From assembly GCA_947589035.1 (NCBI GenBank), contig CANPYZ010000014.1:1-49796 (forward strand): 49,796 nt of DNA, written 5' to 3'. How positions within the stretch are numbered: position 1 is the first letter of the stretch; each line of letters begins with the position of its first letter. This document shows positions 15,141 through 23,531 of the stretch, in pieces. The position numbers and the translations under genes were made by a program. The DNA comes from an uncultured Clostridia bacterium (GTDB taxonomy: Bacteria > Bacillota > Clostridia > Oscillospirales > Ruminococcaceae). Under the pieces are notes generated by a model that ran no database searches, was not told where the DNA came from, and saw only the letters and a list, made by a program, of their open reading frames with translations.

Positions 15141-15758
15141 TTACAGGAAAAGTTTTATTTTTTCGGCAACGTCTGCGGATAAAGCCGAAAGTTCAGCGAA
15201 ATTTCCGTTATTATGAATAAGATAATCAGAATGCTGAATGAAAAATTGTTCATCAAGCTGTGCATTCATGCGTTCATGTGCGGCTTGTCGGGTTAAATTG
15301 TCACGAAGCATAATTCTTTCACACCGAATAGAAGCATTCGCAATAACGGAAATAATTACATCGCAAAAATCAGAAGCACCACTTTCAAACAGTGTCGGCG
15401 CATCTAAAAGAATAAATTTCTGATTCTGTGCGGAAAATGCCTGAATTTGATTTGAAATTTCTTTAATAATAAACGGATAACAAATTGCATTTAAATTTTC
15501 TAATTGTTGTTTGTCGTTGAAAACGATTTTCGCAAGAGCTTTCCGGTTCAGGGTTTTATCAGGATTTTTGACGGAATCGCCGAAAAAATGAAAAATTTTC
15601 TCTAAACAAGGCAAGCCAGGTTCAACCACCTGACGGGAAATTTTATCCGCATCAATTAACATAAATTCATGCTGAAGGAAAATTTTTGCAACCGTGCTTT
15701 TCCCTGCGCCAGTCTGACCGGTTAAGCCTGCAATGAGAGTATGTTCAGCATTTTTCAT
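15141..15758 (-). CDS. coaE: Dephospho-CoA kinase
   Basis: 205 residues, normal for CoaE. P-loop GLTGQTGAGKST at 11-22, then the substrate-side DADKISRQVVEPGLPCLEKI, and the LLDAPTLFESG lid region. It phosphorylates the ribose 3'-hydroxyl of dephospho-CoA, the last step of coenzyme A synthesis. Its ATG overlaps the tsaC stop (ATGA), so translation is coupled; gaggtgat provides the ribosome site. Last gene of the DUF951-prfA-tsaC-coaE operon. Confidence 0.95.
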   Translation of the reverse strand: MKNAEHTLIAGLTGQTGAGKSTVAKIFLQHEFMLIDADKISRQVVEPGLPCLEKIFHFFGDSVKNPDKTLNRKALAKIVFNDKQQLENLNAICYPFIIKEISNQIQAFSAQNQKFILLDAPTLFESGASDFCDVIISVIANASIRCERIMLRDNLTRQAAHERMNAQLDEQFFIQHSDYLIHNNGNFAELSALSADVAEKIKLFL

Positions 15759-16771
15759 AAACTAATCACCTCAAAACCTGCTGCACGCATTAAGCGGTTA
15801 TATACGGAAAGGGAAGTACCGGATTTTTCCGGCATTCGGACGTAAACAATTTCTGCGCCGAGTTCGTCCAGTTCCCTGAACCGGAAAAATAAATCATGCG
15901 CTTGCTGAACGCCGTTGTCCCCGTAACGAAGACAAGGAATGGAATGAATTTCGGGGTCAGAATCAAATAATAAACAATATGTATAATTAGTTTTATGCTG
16001 TTCCACATAATTCCGGAAATGTTCGAAATCCGGAGCATCTACAGGAAGAATTTTCGCTTTAGGGGAATAATGTTTATATTTCATTCCAGGGGAAGAAACT
16101 TTCGTTTCAGGGGAAATCTGCTGAAAAACGGCTTTGTCAATGTAAACAGACTTTGTGAAAGGGGAGAGGTCATTTTCTGAAATTAGCCCCGGGCGGAGAA
16201 TGTGAATCGTTTGCGCATCATCAAAACAAATAACTGTGGATTCCACACCGCCGGAACATTGACCACCGTCAAGCACAGCGGCAATTCTTCCGGACATGTC
16301 CTGTAAAACATGTTCAGCAGTTGTCGGACTCGGTAAGCCGGAACGATTAGCAGAAGGTGCAGCAATTGGACAGCCTGAAAGGGAAATTAATTCCCTTGCG
16401 GCGGAATGCGCCGGAATGCGTACACCAACAGTATCTAAGCCACCGGAAGTTATTTCCGGAATTTCTTTTCGTTTCGGGAAAATCATCGTTAAAGAACCAG
16501 GCCAGAACTGTTCTGCTAAAGTCCACGCAATAGAGGGAATTTCTTTCGCAACGCTTTCCAGCATATCTAAATTGGCAAGATGAACAATTAAAGGATTGTC
16601 TGCCGGTCTGCCTTTAGCGGTAAAAATTTTCTGCACCGCTTCCGCATTTCGTGCGTCTGCACCTAAGCCGTAAACCGTTTCTGTTGGAAAAGCAACGAGT
16701 TCCCCCTGACGAATTAAATTCGCTGCGAATTGTAAATCTTTATTTGTATTTGTTAATAATTGTGTTATCAT
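15755..16771 (-). CDS. tsaC: Threonylcarbamoyl-AMP synthase (Sua5/YwlC type)
   Basis: 338 residues. N-terminal YrdC/TsaC domain: [43 protein letters not shown], and the nucleotide-binding PSANRSG. A C-terminal Sua5 domain (from about 205, [15 protein letters not shown] onward) makes it the long form. It makes threonylcarbamoyl-adenylate from Thr, bicarbonate and ATP for the t6A37 modification of ANN-decoding tRNAs. Overlaps prfA by 4 nt upstream and coaE by 4 nt downstream; prfA-sua5 adjacency is common in Firmicutes. Confidence 0.95.
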   Translation of the reverse strand: MITQLLTNTNKDLQFAANLIRQGELVAFPTETVYGLGADARNAEAVQKIFTAKGRPADNPLIVHLANLDMLESVAKEIPSIAWTLAEQFWPGSLTMIFPKRKEIPEITSGGLDTVGVRIPAHSAARELISLSGCPIAAPSANRSGLPSPTTAEHVLQDMSGRIAAVLDGGQCSGGVESTVICFDDAQTIHILRPGLISENDLSPFTKSVYIDKAVFQQISPETKVSSPGMKYKHYSPKAKILPVDAPDFEHFRNYVEQHKTNYTYCLLFDSDPEIHSIPCLRYGDNGVQQAHDLFFRFRELDELGAEIVYVRMPEKSGTSLSVYNRLMRAAGFEVISL

Positions 16772-17841
16772 AAAATTTGCTCCGCTAATTTTTCTGCTTG
16801 ATGCGCCGTAGCGAGTGCATCAAAAATTTCTTCTAAATCGCCGTTGAGAATGCTTTCCAAACGGTAAAGCGTAAGGTTAATTCTGTGGTCGGTCATTCTG
16901 CCCTGTGGGTAATTATAAGTTCTGATTCGTTCGGAACGGTCACCCGTGCCAACTTGTAATTTCCGTTCGGAAGCGATTTTCTGATTTTGTTCTTGCTGAA
17001 CGAGTTCAAATAATCTTGCCCGAAGAACTTTTAACGCTTTTTCTTTGTTTTTGTGCTGGCTGCGTTCGTCCTGACATTCTACAACCATTCCGGTCGGTAA
17101 ATGCGTAATTCTGACGGCGGATTCTGTTTTATTGATATGCTGACCGCCTGCGCCGCTGGAACGGAAAACATCAATTTTCAATTCTGTGGGAAGAATGTCT
17201 AATTCCACTTCATCAGCCTCCGGAAGAACGGCAACAGTAACTGTAGAAGTATGGATTCTGCCTTGTGATTCTGTTTCCGGAACACGCTGAACACGATGCA
17301 CGCCGCTTTCGAATTTTAAACGGGAATATGCTGCATTTCCGTCAATGGAAAAACAAATTTCTTTATACCCTCCGAGTTCTGTCGGGTTTGCATTTAAAAT
17401 TTCAATTTTCCAATGTTTTGTTTCTGCGTACATGCTATACATGCGAAATAATGAACCGGCGAATAAAGATGCTTCTTCACCGCCCGCACCGGAACGGATT
17501 TCCATAATGACATTTTTGTCGTCGTCCGGATTTTTCGGTAAAAGTAAAATTTTCAGTTGTTTTTCCTGTTCCTGAAGTTGAACTCGTGCTTCTTCCAGTT
17601 GCATTTGTGCCATAAGTTTCAACTCTTCATCCTGAATCGCATCATTCAGTAAATTTTTCGCTTCTTCTTCTTCCTGCTGTGCTTTCTGGTAAGCCGTAAA
17701 GGCTTCAATGATTGGTGTTAAAGATTTATATTCTTTCATTAAAATCATATATTTTTCGTGGTCAGCAAGCACTTCCGGAAGGGAAAGCTGCTGACTAATT
17801 AGTTGATATTTTTCATACATTGCCAATAATTTTTCAAACAT
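16768..17841 (-). CDS. prfA: Peptide chain release factor 1
   Basis: 357 residues from ATG 17841 (a GTG at 17850 is also in frame, but ggtg lies 6 nt before the ATG). The GGQ loop is in [17 protein letters not shown], and the RF1-type region [18 protein letters not shown] precedes it; the N-terminal coiled helices are present. It recognises UAA and UAG and triggers peptide release at the ribosome. No PrmC methylase gene is adjacent, unlike many genomes. Start overlaps the DUF951 stop by 8 nt; stop overlaps tsaC by 4 nt. Confidence 0.95.
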   Translation of the reverse strand: MFEKLLAMYEKYQLISQQLSLPEVLADHEKYMILMKEYKSLTPIIEAFTAYQKAQQEEEEAKNLLNDAIQDEELKLMAQMQLEEARVQLQEQEKQLKILLLPKNPDDDKNVIMEIRSGAGGEEASLFAGSLFRMYSMYAETKHWKIEILNANPTELGGYKEICFSIDGNAAYSRLKFESGVHRVQRVPETESQGRIHTSTVTVAVLPEADEVELDILPTELKIDVFRSSGAGGQHINKTESAVRITHLPTGMVVECQDERSQHKNKEKALKVLRARLFELVQQEQNQKIASERKLQVGTGDRSERIRTYNYPQGRMTDHRINLTLYRLESILNGDLEEIFDALATAHQAEKLAEQIL

Positions 17842-18040
17842 TCTGTTCACCGTCTTTCAAATTTTGGTGTGTAACTTGTCGGATATATTTTTGAATTTTC
17901 AGTCTCGGCACGAGAAATTCCCGCCCGCAGCGAATACAGCGCAAACGAAAATCCATGCCTGTTCTTAACACAAGCATTTCTTTTCCTCCGCAGGGGTGTT
18001 GTTTTTTCATCAATAATTTGTCATTGACACGAATATCCAA
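17834..18040 (-). CDS. DUF951 family protein
   Basis: 68 residues from TTG 18040, chosen because agagg lies 8 nt upstream; the in-frame TTG at 18046 would leave only 2 nt. The family pattern is clear: [41 protein letters not shown]. Conserved Cys residues (HPCGG and CIRCG) suggest a small zinc-binding domain. Widespread in Firmicutes, usually next to translation or chromosome-maintenance genes, function unknown. First gene of the prfA operon, with a clear promoter at 18075-18103. Confidence 0.88.
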   Translation of the reverse strand: MDIRVNDKLLMKKQHPCGGKEMLVLRTGMDFRLRCIRCGREFLVPRLKIQKYIRQVTHQNLKDGEQNV

Positions 18041-18074
18041 ATGCAAAACCTCTTTCTGTTTTGTGTTCTATTTT

Positions 18075-18103
18075 ATTATACCGCATTTTTTTCAAAAAGG
18101 CAA
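18075..18103 (-). promoter_or_regulatory. Promoter of the DUF951-prfA-tsaC-coaE operon
   Basis: Minus strand: TTGCCT (18103-18098), 17-nt spacer, TATAAT (18080-18075), about 35 nt before the TTG start. Confidence 0.7.
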
Positions 18104-18216
18104 GATTCAGAATGCATAGTTTTTCCGATTTGTGCAATCATAATAAAAATAGCAGCTGTATCCTGTTCAGATTGCTATATTTTCAAACTATTTGAAGAAA
18201 CGGAGAGAATGCAAAA

Positions 18217-18564
18217 ATGGAACTTTGCAGAATGAAAGGCGAATTTGCCTCAGAAGAATTAGCGGAATTAGCTGCCGGAAGAATCAGAAGAAGTCTGAAA
18301 AATATCCGCAGTTTACGCATTCGCAAATTAGGAAAGGCTTTCCCTTCAATGAATGGAAAACAACATTATACTATGCTTCCGGCGAACTTACGCATGGAAA
18401 ATTATGCAACAGATGTATTGATTTCTGAAATGAGTGATTCTGTTTATCCGGAATACTGGTATAGAAAAACGGCTGAATTAACAGTAATTTGCGACAAGGA
18501 AAATAAAGCAGACGTTTCCGCCACAATGCAGGCATTAGGGGCAATGCAAATCCGCATAGTCTAA
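18217..18564 (+). CDS. Hypothetical protein, 115 residues, possible two-repeat alpha/beta domain
   Basis: ATG 18217 follows ggagag at good distance. The N-terminal half (GEFASEELAELAAGRIRRSL, then KNIRSLRI) and the C-terminal half (AELTVICDKENKADVSATMQALGAMQIRIV) both look like beta-alpha-beta units, as in small ferredoxin-fold or stress-protein-like domains; a basic MNGKQHYTMLPANLR segment lies between. No cysteine motif or signal peptide. No family can be named. It stands alone between the divergent DUF951 promoter and the S1-protein leader. Confidence 0.65.
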   Translation: MELCRMKGEFASEELAELAAGRIRRSLKNIRSLRIRKLGKAFPSMNGKQHYTMLPANLRMENYATDVLISEMSDSVYPEYWYRKTAELTVICDKENKADVSATMQALGAMQIRIV

Positions 18565-18625
18565 CGCTGATTCAAATTGTTACCAGATTTTGACCATTGT
18601 GACAAAAAAGTAATCAAATATACTC

Positions 18626-18654
18626 TTGACAAAATGCTGAAAATATGATAGCAT
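18626..18654 (+). promoter_or_regulatory. Promoter of the S1-domain gene
   Basis: TTGACA (18626-18631), 17-nt spacer ending in TGA, -10 TAGCAT (18649-18654). Expected transcription start near 18661, exactly before the first helix of the structured leader. Confidence 0.65.
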
Positions 18655-18662
18655 GAAAGAGA

Positions 18663-18748
18663 AGGAAAACGCCGGATATCAGAAAGTCATTTGCTGTAGT
18701 TGTTCTATTCTAAAACAATCCGGCATAAACTACAGCAGGACTTTTCCT
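18663..18748 (+). promoter_or_regulatory. Structured 5' leader with pseudoknot upstream of the S1-domain gene
   Basis: Four perfect complementary pairs lie in 86 nt. P1 AGGAAAA (18663-18669) with TTTTCCT (18742-18748). P2 GCCGGAT (18671-18677) with ATCCGGC (18718-18724). P3 GCTGTAGTT (18693-18701) with AACTACAGC (18728-18736). P4 AAAGTC (18683-18688) with GACTTT (18739-18744). P4 and P3 stack as one hairpin, and the 3' strand of P2 lies in its loop, so P2 and P3 interlock as an H-type pseudoknot. P1 and P4 compete for 18742-18744. The Shine-Dalgarno cggagg (18761-18766) follows 12 nt later. No known riboswitch class is recognised. Confidence 0.65.
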
Positions 18749-18774
18749 AAAAGTAAACATCGGAGGTCGAAAAT

Positions 18775-19725
18775 ATGTATCAGAAACATTTTTGTCCAGA
18801 GGGGACACTTCTGGACACCCTTGAAAACCAGACAGCCATTTCCAGCCGTCAGGGGCTTATGCAGGCACAACTCAGCGGACGGATTCTGGAAGCCCGTGTA
18901 ATGACTTGCGACAGCGAGCATAATATGTGGGTCAATTTGCCTTGTATGCGTGGATTGATTCCCCGTGAAGAAGGTGCTGTCGGCATTGCTGAAGGGGAAT
19001 TGCGTGATATTGCGCTGATTGCAAGAGTAGGCAAACCTGTTTGTTTCAAAGTAATACGCATTGAAACAGATGAAACAGGGGAAGAACTTGCGATTTTGTC
19101 CCGTAGAGCCGTGCAGGAGCAGTGCATGGAACAATTTTTGAGTCAACTTTTGCCGGGGGATATTATTGACGCAAAGGTAACGCATTTAGAACCGTTCGGG
19201 GCATTTGTGGACATTGGTTCCGGAATCGCTTCAATGGTGCCGATTGATGCAATTTCCGTTTCCCGAATTACACATCCGGCTGACCGTTTTGTCGTAGGGC
19301 AGAATATACGGGTCATTATCAAAGGAAAACAAGACAAGCGGATTATGCTTTCTCATAAAGAATTATTAGGTACATGGGAAGAAAATGCATCATTATTCCA
19401 TGTGGGAGAAACAACATGCGGTATTGTGCGTTCAGTGGAAAAATACGGCGTATTCATTGAATTAATGCCAAATTTGGCAGGTTTGGCAGAACTCCGCCAG
19501 CCAGTGCAGGTTGGACAGCGCACAAGCGTTTACATTAAGGCGTTAATTCCGGAAAAACTGAAAGTGAAATTAATTCTGGTGGATGTTTGTGAAGATAACG
19601 CCAAACCCGAACCGTTAAAATATTTTTACCAGAAAAATCATATTGACCATTGGGTATATACGCCAATTGGTTCAGGAAAATTCATTGACACAGTATTTGA
19701 CGGAAACCTGACAGAAACTGTATAA
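18775..19725 (+). CDS. S1 RNA-binding domain protein (RpsA-like)
   Basis: 316 residues with three S1-type OB folds: a divergent one (about 29-108, EARVMTCDSEHNMWVNLP), a canonical one (about 124-198, GDIIDAKVTHLEPFGAFVDIGSG...SHKELL) and a third (about 208-272, GETTCGIVRSVEKYGVFIEL). It is shorter than ribosomal protein S1 and resembles the clostridial S1-like proteins that bind mRNA or the ribosome. The tail (KYFYQKNHIDHWVYTP) is not an S1 domain. A strong ribosome site (cggagg, 8 nt before the ATG) and an elaborate leader precede it. S1 proteins of enterobacteria repress their own translation through leader structure, so autoregulation is a reasonable inference here. Confidence 0.88.
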   Translation: MYQKHFCPEGTLLDTLENQTAISSRQGLMQAQLSGRILEARVMTCDSEHNMWVNLPCMRGLIPREEGAVGIAEGELRDIALIARVGKPVCFKVIRIETDETGEELAILSRRAVQEQCMEQFLSQLLPGDIIDAKVTHLEPFGAFVDIGSGIASMVPIDAISVSRITHPADRFVVGQNIRVIIKGKQDKRIMLSHKELLGTWEENASLFHVGETTCGIVRSVEKYGVFIELMPNLAGLAELRQPVQVGQRTSVYIKALIPEKLKVKLILVDVCEDNAKPEPLKYFYQKNHIDHWVYTPIGSGKFIDTVFDGNLTETV

Positions 19726-19733
19726 AGCAAATC

Positions 19734-19761
19734 TCCGGTTCTTTATGAACCGGATTTTTTT
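19734..19761 (+). terminator. Terminator of the S1-domain gene
   Basis: TCCGGTTC (19734-19741), 5-nt loop, GAACCGGA (19747-19754), then seven Ts. The right arm and T-run encode the last codons of the convergent thioredoxin, whose stop codon is at 19743-19745. Confidence 0.85.
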
Positions 19762-20075
19762 ATCTTGTCAAGAACATTACGGATTTTTTCAAGGGAAATT
19801 TGCTTTTCCCATTGCTGAAACGGCTGACCGTTCCGGAATAGAATGACTGTAGGAATTTCCTGAACGTGATACCGTTCAGCAAGCGTTTTTTCCGTATCGA
19901 TATTGACGGAATAAGCGGAAAGGAAATTTTCTTCCTGTTCAGAAAACTGCTCCAGTTCAGGCGCAAGCAACCGACAAGGAGCGCACCATGGGGCATAAAA
20001 ATCCACTAAAACGAAACGGGAAAAACTTTCTTCTAAAATTTCATGAAAATATTGTTCATTTGTCTGAAATACCAT
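19743..20075 (-). CDS. Thioredoxin-like protein, second paralogue
   Basis: 110 residues from ATG 20075 (the frame is open further upstream, but agaaag sits just before this ATG and the promoter -10 is at 20106). Active site DFYAPWCAPCRLL and cis-proline EIPTVILF are intact. Like the paralogue at 9396 it has CAPC rather than CGPC, but the two share only moderate identity. Monocistronic, own promoter; its 3' end is embedded in the convergent S1 gene terminator. A general cytoplasmic disulfide reductant is the likely role. Confidence 0.92.
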   Translation of the reverse strand: MVFQTNEQYFHEILEESFSRFVLVDFYAPWCAPCRLLAPELEQFSEQEENFLSAYSVNIDTEKTLAERYHVQEIPTVILFRNGQPFQQWEKQISLEKIRNVLDKIKKSGS

Positions 20076-20105
20076 GAAAAACACTTCTTTCTGTTTGTTT
20101 TCTTT

Positions 20106-20134
20106 AGCATAGCATAATTTGCACAATTTGTCAA
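20106..20134 (-). promoter_or_regulatory. Promoter of the second thioredoxin gene
   Basis: Minus strand: TTGACA (20134-20129), 17-nt spacer ending TGC, -10 TATGCT (20111-20106), preceded by an overlapping TATGCT copy. Confidence 0.7.
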
Positions 20135-20165
20135 GGGAAAATTTTTCAGAACAGCTGAAAAAATA

Positions 20166-20194
20166 TTGACTTTTTGAAAAAAATATTATATAAT
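20166..20194 (+). promoter_or_regulatory. Promoter of the serpin operon
   Basis: TTGACT (20166-20171), 17-nt spacer, TATAAT (20189-20194). About 35 nt of leader then caggagg and the GTG start of the first serpin. Confidence 0.7.
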
Positions 20195-20233
20195 ATTAAT
20201 GTAAGTAAATCTTTTCAACAGGAGGAAATTTTT

Positions 20234-21694
20234 GTGAATCAATTTACCCGAATAGGCATATTAGCCTTGTGTGCATTATTGCTTACCAGCTGCGGAAAAC
20301 AGGAGGAAATCACTTCCACAGTCGAAAAAGTACCGGAAACAGTCATGCAGACGGAAACTGAGACAGAGACTGAAACAGAACCCGAAACCGAACCAGAAAC
20401 AGAAACGGAGACAGAAATGGAAACAGAACCTAAAACAGAACCTACAACACAACCTGAGACAGAAACACAGCCCCCGACACAACCCCCAACCCAACCCGAA
20501 ACACAATCGCACGCTTTCCCGTCAACGCCTGGAGCTACACCATCATCACCAGGTTCACCTGGTTATATTCCGGAGGAAAGAATGAATGATACTTTCCGAT
20601 TCGGTCAAATGAACGTTGCTCTCGAACTCATGCAAAAGCAAATGGAAACAGACGGACAGAAAAATATTTTAATTTCACCGTTTTCCATTTCCGCAATATT
20701 AGCCCTTACGGCAAACGGCGCAAATTCAACAACCCTTGAACAAATGGAAGCCTTTTTCAGTGAAGATATTCCGACACTGAATGAAGATTTACAGCAGTAT
20801 ATTGCCATTTTGGAATCAAAAAATGAAAGCAGGCTCATTTCTGCAAATTCAATCTGGCTGAAAGACGACCCAATGTTTGAAGTAAAGCCGGATTTCCTGG
20901 ACATTGCCAATAATATTTATCATGCAGAAGTGTTCAGTGAACCATTTACTTCTGATACAACAGAGAAAATTAACAGTTGGGTCAACGAACACACGGAACA
21001 AATGATTCCTTCTATTTTAGATTCCATTGACGAAAGTGCTGTTACTTATCTGATTAACGCATTAGCTTTCGAATCTCAGTGGTCTGAAACGTATACTGAC
21101 AAACAAATTGAAGATGATATTTTCACGGCGTATGACGGTTCGGAACGGACAGTACCCATGATGACCAATACAGAAAGTCGTTATTTTGAGGACGATTATG
21201 TCACAGGGTTTAAAAAATATTATCGGGGAATTTATGATTTCGTTGCCCTTCTTCCGAATGAAGGCGTGGACATGCAGGAATATCTGAATATGCTTGATGC
21301 GGAATATTTACTCAATCTTCTGGATAATCCACAGCGTGCAGATGTGATTGCTACGATACCGAAATTTTCCAATGATTACAGCTGTAACCTTTCGGAAACG
21401 CTTAAAACTTTAGGAATGGAAGATGCTTTTTCTGATTGGGCAGATTTTTCCAATATGACAGATGCTGTAGTAAAAATCAGCACAGTTCTGCACAAAACAC
21501 ATATTGAAGTCGACCAGAACGGAACGAAAGCCGCAGCGGCAACTGCTGTAGAAATGTCATTAGTCACTGCAACTTTAGACGAACCCGAACCGCCGAAATA
21601 CGTTCGTTTAGACAGACCATTTATTTACATGATTACGGATAGTTACAGCAATCTGCCGTTATTTATCGGAACAGTGAACGATATTACAAACTGA
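20234..21694 (+). CDS. Lipoprotein serpin 1 (inhibitory-type)
   Basis: 486 residues from GTG 20234, preceded by caggagga. Lipoprotein signal MNQFTRIGILALCALLLTSC with the lipobox Cys at 20. Next is an acidic Glu-Thr-Pro repeat tether (about 33-105), then a full serpin domain (about 118-486) starting NDTFRFGQMNVALELMQ and with ILISPFSISAILALTANGA. The hinge GTKAAAAT before the reactive loop has the small residues needed for strand insertion, so it should trap proteases. Counting from the hinge, P1-P1' falls near Val-Thr in AVEMSLVTATLDE, suggesting an elastase- or subtilisin-like target (inference). It would protect surface enzymes from proteolysis on the outside of the membrane. Followed after 17 nt by a paralogue. 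Confidence 0.93.
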   Translation: MNQFTRIGILALCALLLTSCGKQEEITSTVEKVPETVMQTETETETETEPETEPETETETEMETEPKTEPTTQPETETQPPTQPPTQPETQSHAFPSTPGATPSSPGSPGYIPEERMNDTFRFGQMNVALELMQKQMETDGQKNILISPFSISAILALTANGANSTTLEQMEAFFSEDIPTLNEDLQQYIAILESKNESRLISANSIWLKDDPMFEVKPDFLDIANNIYHAEVFSEPFTSDTTEKINSWVNEHTEQMIPSILDSIDESAVTYLINALAFESQWSETYTDKQIEDDIFTAYDGSERTVPMMTNTESRYFEDDYVTGFKKYYRGIYDFVALLPNEGVDMQEYLNMLDAEYLLNLLDNPQRADVIATIPKFSNDYSCNLSETLKTLGMEDAFSDWADFSNMTDAVVKISTVLHKTHIEVDQNGTKAAAATAVEMSLVTATLDEPEPPKYVRLDRPFIYMITDSYSNLPLFIGTVNDITN

Positions 21695-21711
21695 GAAAAG
21701 AGGAAATTTTA

Positions 21712-23160
21712 ATGAATAAATTGATTCAGACAGGCATATTAGCCTTGTGCGCTTTGCTGCTTGCCAGCTGCGGAAAACAGGAGGAAACAACTTCCACAAT
21801 TGAAAAAGTTCCGGAAACAGTCATGCAAACCGAAACAGAAACAGAGACTGAAACAGAACCTGAAACAGAAACTGAACCAGAAACCGAAACTGAGACAGAA
21901 ACCGAAACGGAAACGGAATCAGAAACTGAAACAGCAACTGAAACACAACCCCCGACACAACCAGTTACAGAAGCGGAAATAATACCCGCTTCACCGTCGC
22001 CTTCAAGGGAGCCGTCAGATCTCGATAGATATATTCCGGAGGAAAGAATGAATGATAATTTCCGGTTCGGGCAAATGAATGTTGCTCTTGAACTCATGCA
22101 AAAGCAAATGGAAACAGATGGACAGGAAAATATTTTACTTTCGCCGTTTTCTATTTCTACAATATTAGCCCTTACGGCAAATGGCGCAAATTCAACAACC
22201 CGTGAACAAATGGAAGCCTTTTTCGGAGAAGATATTCCGACACTGAATGAAGATTTGCAGAAATATCTTTCCACTCTGGAATCCTCAGAAGACGACAGCA
22301 GACTCATTTCCGCAAATTCAATCTGGCTGAAAGATGACCCGATGTTCGAAGTGAAACCAGATTTTATGGATATTGCCAATAATATGTATCATTCGGAAGT
22401 GTTCAGTGAACCGTTTACTTCTGAAACAAAAGATAAAATTAACGGCTGGGTTAATGAACACACAGAACAAATGATACCTTCCATTTTAGATACAATTGAT
22501 GAGAATGCTTTAATTTATTTAGTGAATGCATTAGCATTCGATTCCAAATGGTCTGACCCTTATCGTGATGAAGCTGTTGAAGAGGATATTTTCACAGCAT
22601 ATAACGGTACAGAACGTACAGTATCTATGATGAACAGTGAAGAAGACTATTATTTTGAAGACGACTATGTCACAGGGTTTTCAAAATATTATCGTGGAGG
22701 ATATAAATTTATCGCTCTTCTTCCGAATGAAGGCGTAAACATGCAGGATTATCTGAATACGATTGATGCGGAATATTTAATCAATTTTCTTGACAATGCA
22801 CAATATGAAAAAGTGTTCGCTGCTATGCCGAAATTTTCAAATGATTACAGCTGTAATCTTACAAACACACTCAAGGCTTTAGGAATGGAAAATGCTTTTT
22901 CAGCTGGTGCGGATTTTTCCAATATGACAGATGCGGCAATAAACATTAGCATGGTTCTGCATAAAACACATGTTGAAGTAGACGAAAAGGGAACAAAAGC
23001 CGCAGCGGCGACTGTTGTCGGAGCGACACCTTCTGCTGCGGCTATAGACACCAGAGAACCGAAATATGTCCGTTTAGACAGACCATTTATTTACATGATT
23101 GTGGATAATTGCAGCAATTTGCCGTTATTTATCGGGACAGTGAACGACATTACGAACTGA
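21712..23160 (+). CDS. Lipoprotein serpin 2 (tandem paralogue)
   Basis: 482 residues, same plan as serpin 1: lipoprotein signal (MNKLIQTGILALCALLLASC), Glu-Thr repeat tether, serpin domain. The two are near-identical in the core, so this is a recent duplication. The hinge GTKAAAAT is conserved, but the reactive loop differs: VVGATPSAAAIDTREPK instead of AVEMSLVTATLDEPEPPK, placing Pro-Ser-Ala near the scissile bond. The pair may thus inhibit different proteases. Shine-Dalgarno agaggaaa 8 nt before ATG 21712; co-transcribed with serpin 1. Confidence 0.93.
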   Translation: MNKLIQTGILALCALLLASCGKQEETTSTIEKVPETVMQTETETETETEPETETEPETETETETETETESETETATETQPPTQPVTEAEIIPASPSPSREPSDLDRYIPEERMNDNFRFGQMNVALELMQKQMETDGQENILLSPFSISTILALTANGANSTTREQMEAFFGEDIPTLNEDLQKYLSTLESSEDDSRLISANSIWLKDDPMFEVKPDFMDIANNMYHSEVFSEPFTSETKDKINGWVNEHTEQMIPSILDTIDENALIYLVNALAFDSKWSDPYRDEAVEEDIFTAYNGTERTVSMMNSEEDYYFEDDYVTGFSKYYRGGYKFIALLPNEGVNMQDYLNTIDAEYLINFLDNAQYEKVFAAMPKFSNDYSCNLTNTLKALGMENAFSAGADFSNMTDAAINISMVLHKTHVEVDEKGTKAAAATVVGATPSAAAIDTREPKYVRLDRPFIYMIVDNCSNLPLFIGTVNDITN

Positions 23161-23166
23161 GGGAAA

Positions 23167-23406
23167 ATGATGACGGAACTTGAAGTAATGAAAAATGCGC
23201 AAGCTTGTCTCAGACTGCTTGCGCAAGGTGTAGACCCTTTCACAAAACAGCCTTTACCGGAAACGGAAACTGTGCGGAAACCTGCTATTGCAAAATATTT
23301 AAATTTTACAGCGGAATGCATGAACCAACTCATTCAGAAAAAAGAACAGGAAGAAAAACGGTTTATTTTTCCCAAAGAATTGGCATTATTGTTAAAAATT
23401 TCGTGA
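23167..23406 (+). CDS. Small hypothetical protein, possibly frameshifted at its 3' end
   Basis: 79 residues starting 6 nt after the serpin 2 stop with gaggg as ribosome site. The text NAQACLRLLAQGVDPFTKQPLPE and the AIAKYLNFTAECMNQLI helix match a small Firmicute family of unknown function (recollection, unnamed). Homologues usually continue past the point where this one stops at 23404-23406. Overlapping that stop, the -1 frame runs on to 23510 with a sensible tail (ICIYTEQAQQYIFDHINDI), so the C-terminus may have been lost to a one-base indel. Confidence 0.6.
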   Translation: MMTELEVMKNAQACLRLLAQGVDPFTKQPLPETETVRKPAIAKYLNFTAECMNQLIQKKEQEEKRFIFPKELALLLKIS

Positions 23407-23531
23407 GAAATAATTTTAATCATACAATCTGTATTTATACGGAACAGGCACAACAATATATTTTTGATCATATCAATGATATTATTGAATTTAATTTATC
23501 AGAAAATTAACTCAAAGAAAAGAGCATTTCA

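Noticed and set aside
18565-18625. Terminator after the 115-residue gene
   Set aside because: No stem with T-run could be found before the S1 promoter.
18730-19185. 151-residue minus-strand frame across the S1 leader and gene
   Set aside because: Overlaps the conserved S1 coding region antisense and shows no domain.
21726-22379. 217-residue minus-strand frame with Val-Ser repeats over serpin 2
   Set aside because: Pure mirror of the Glu-Thr coding repeat; no start signal or homology.
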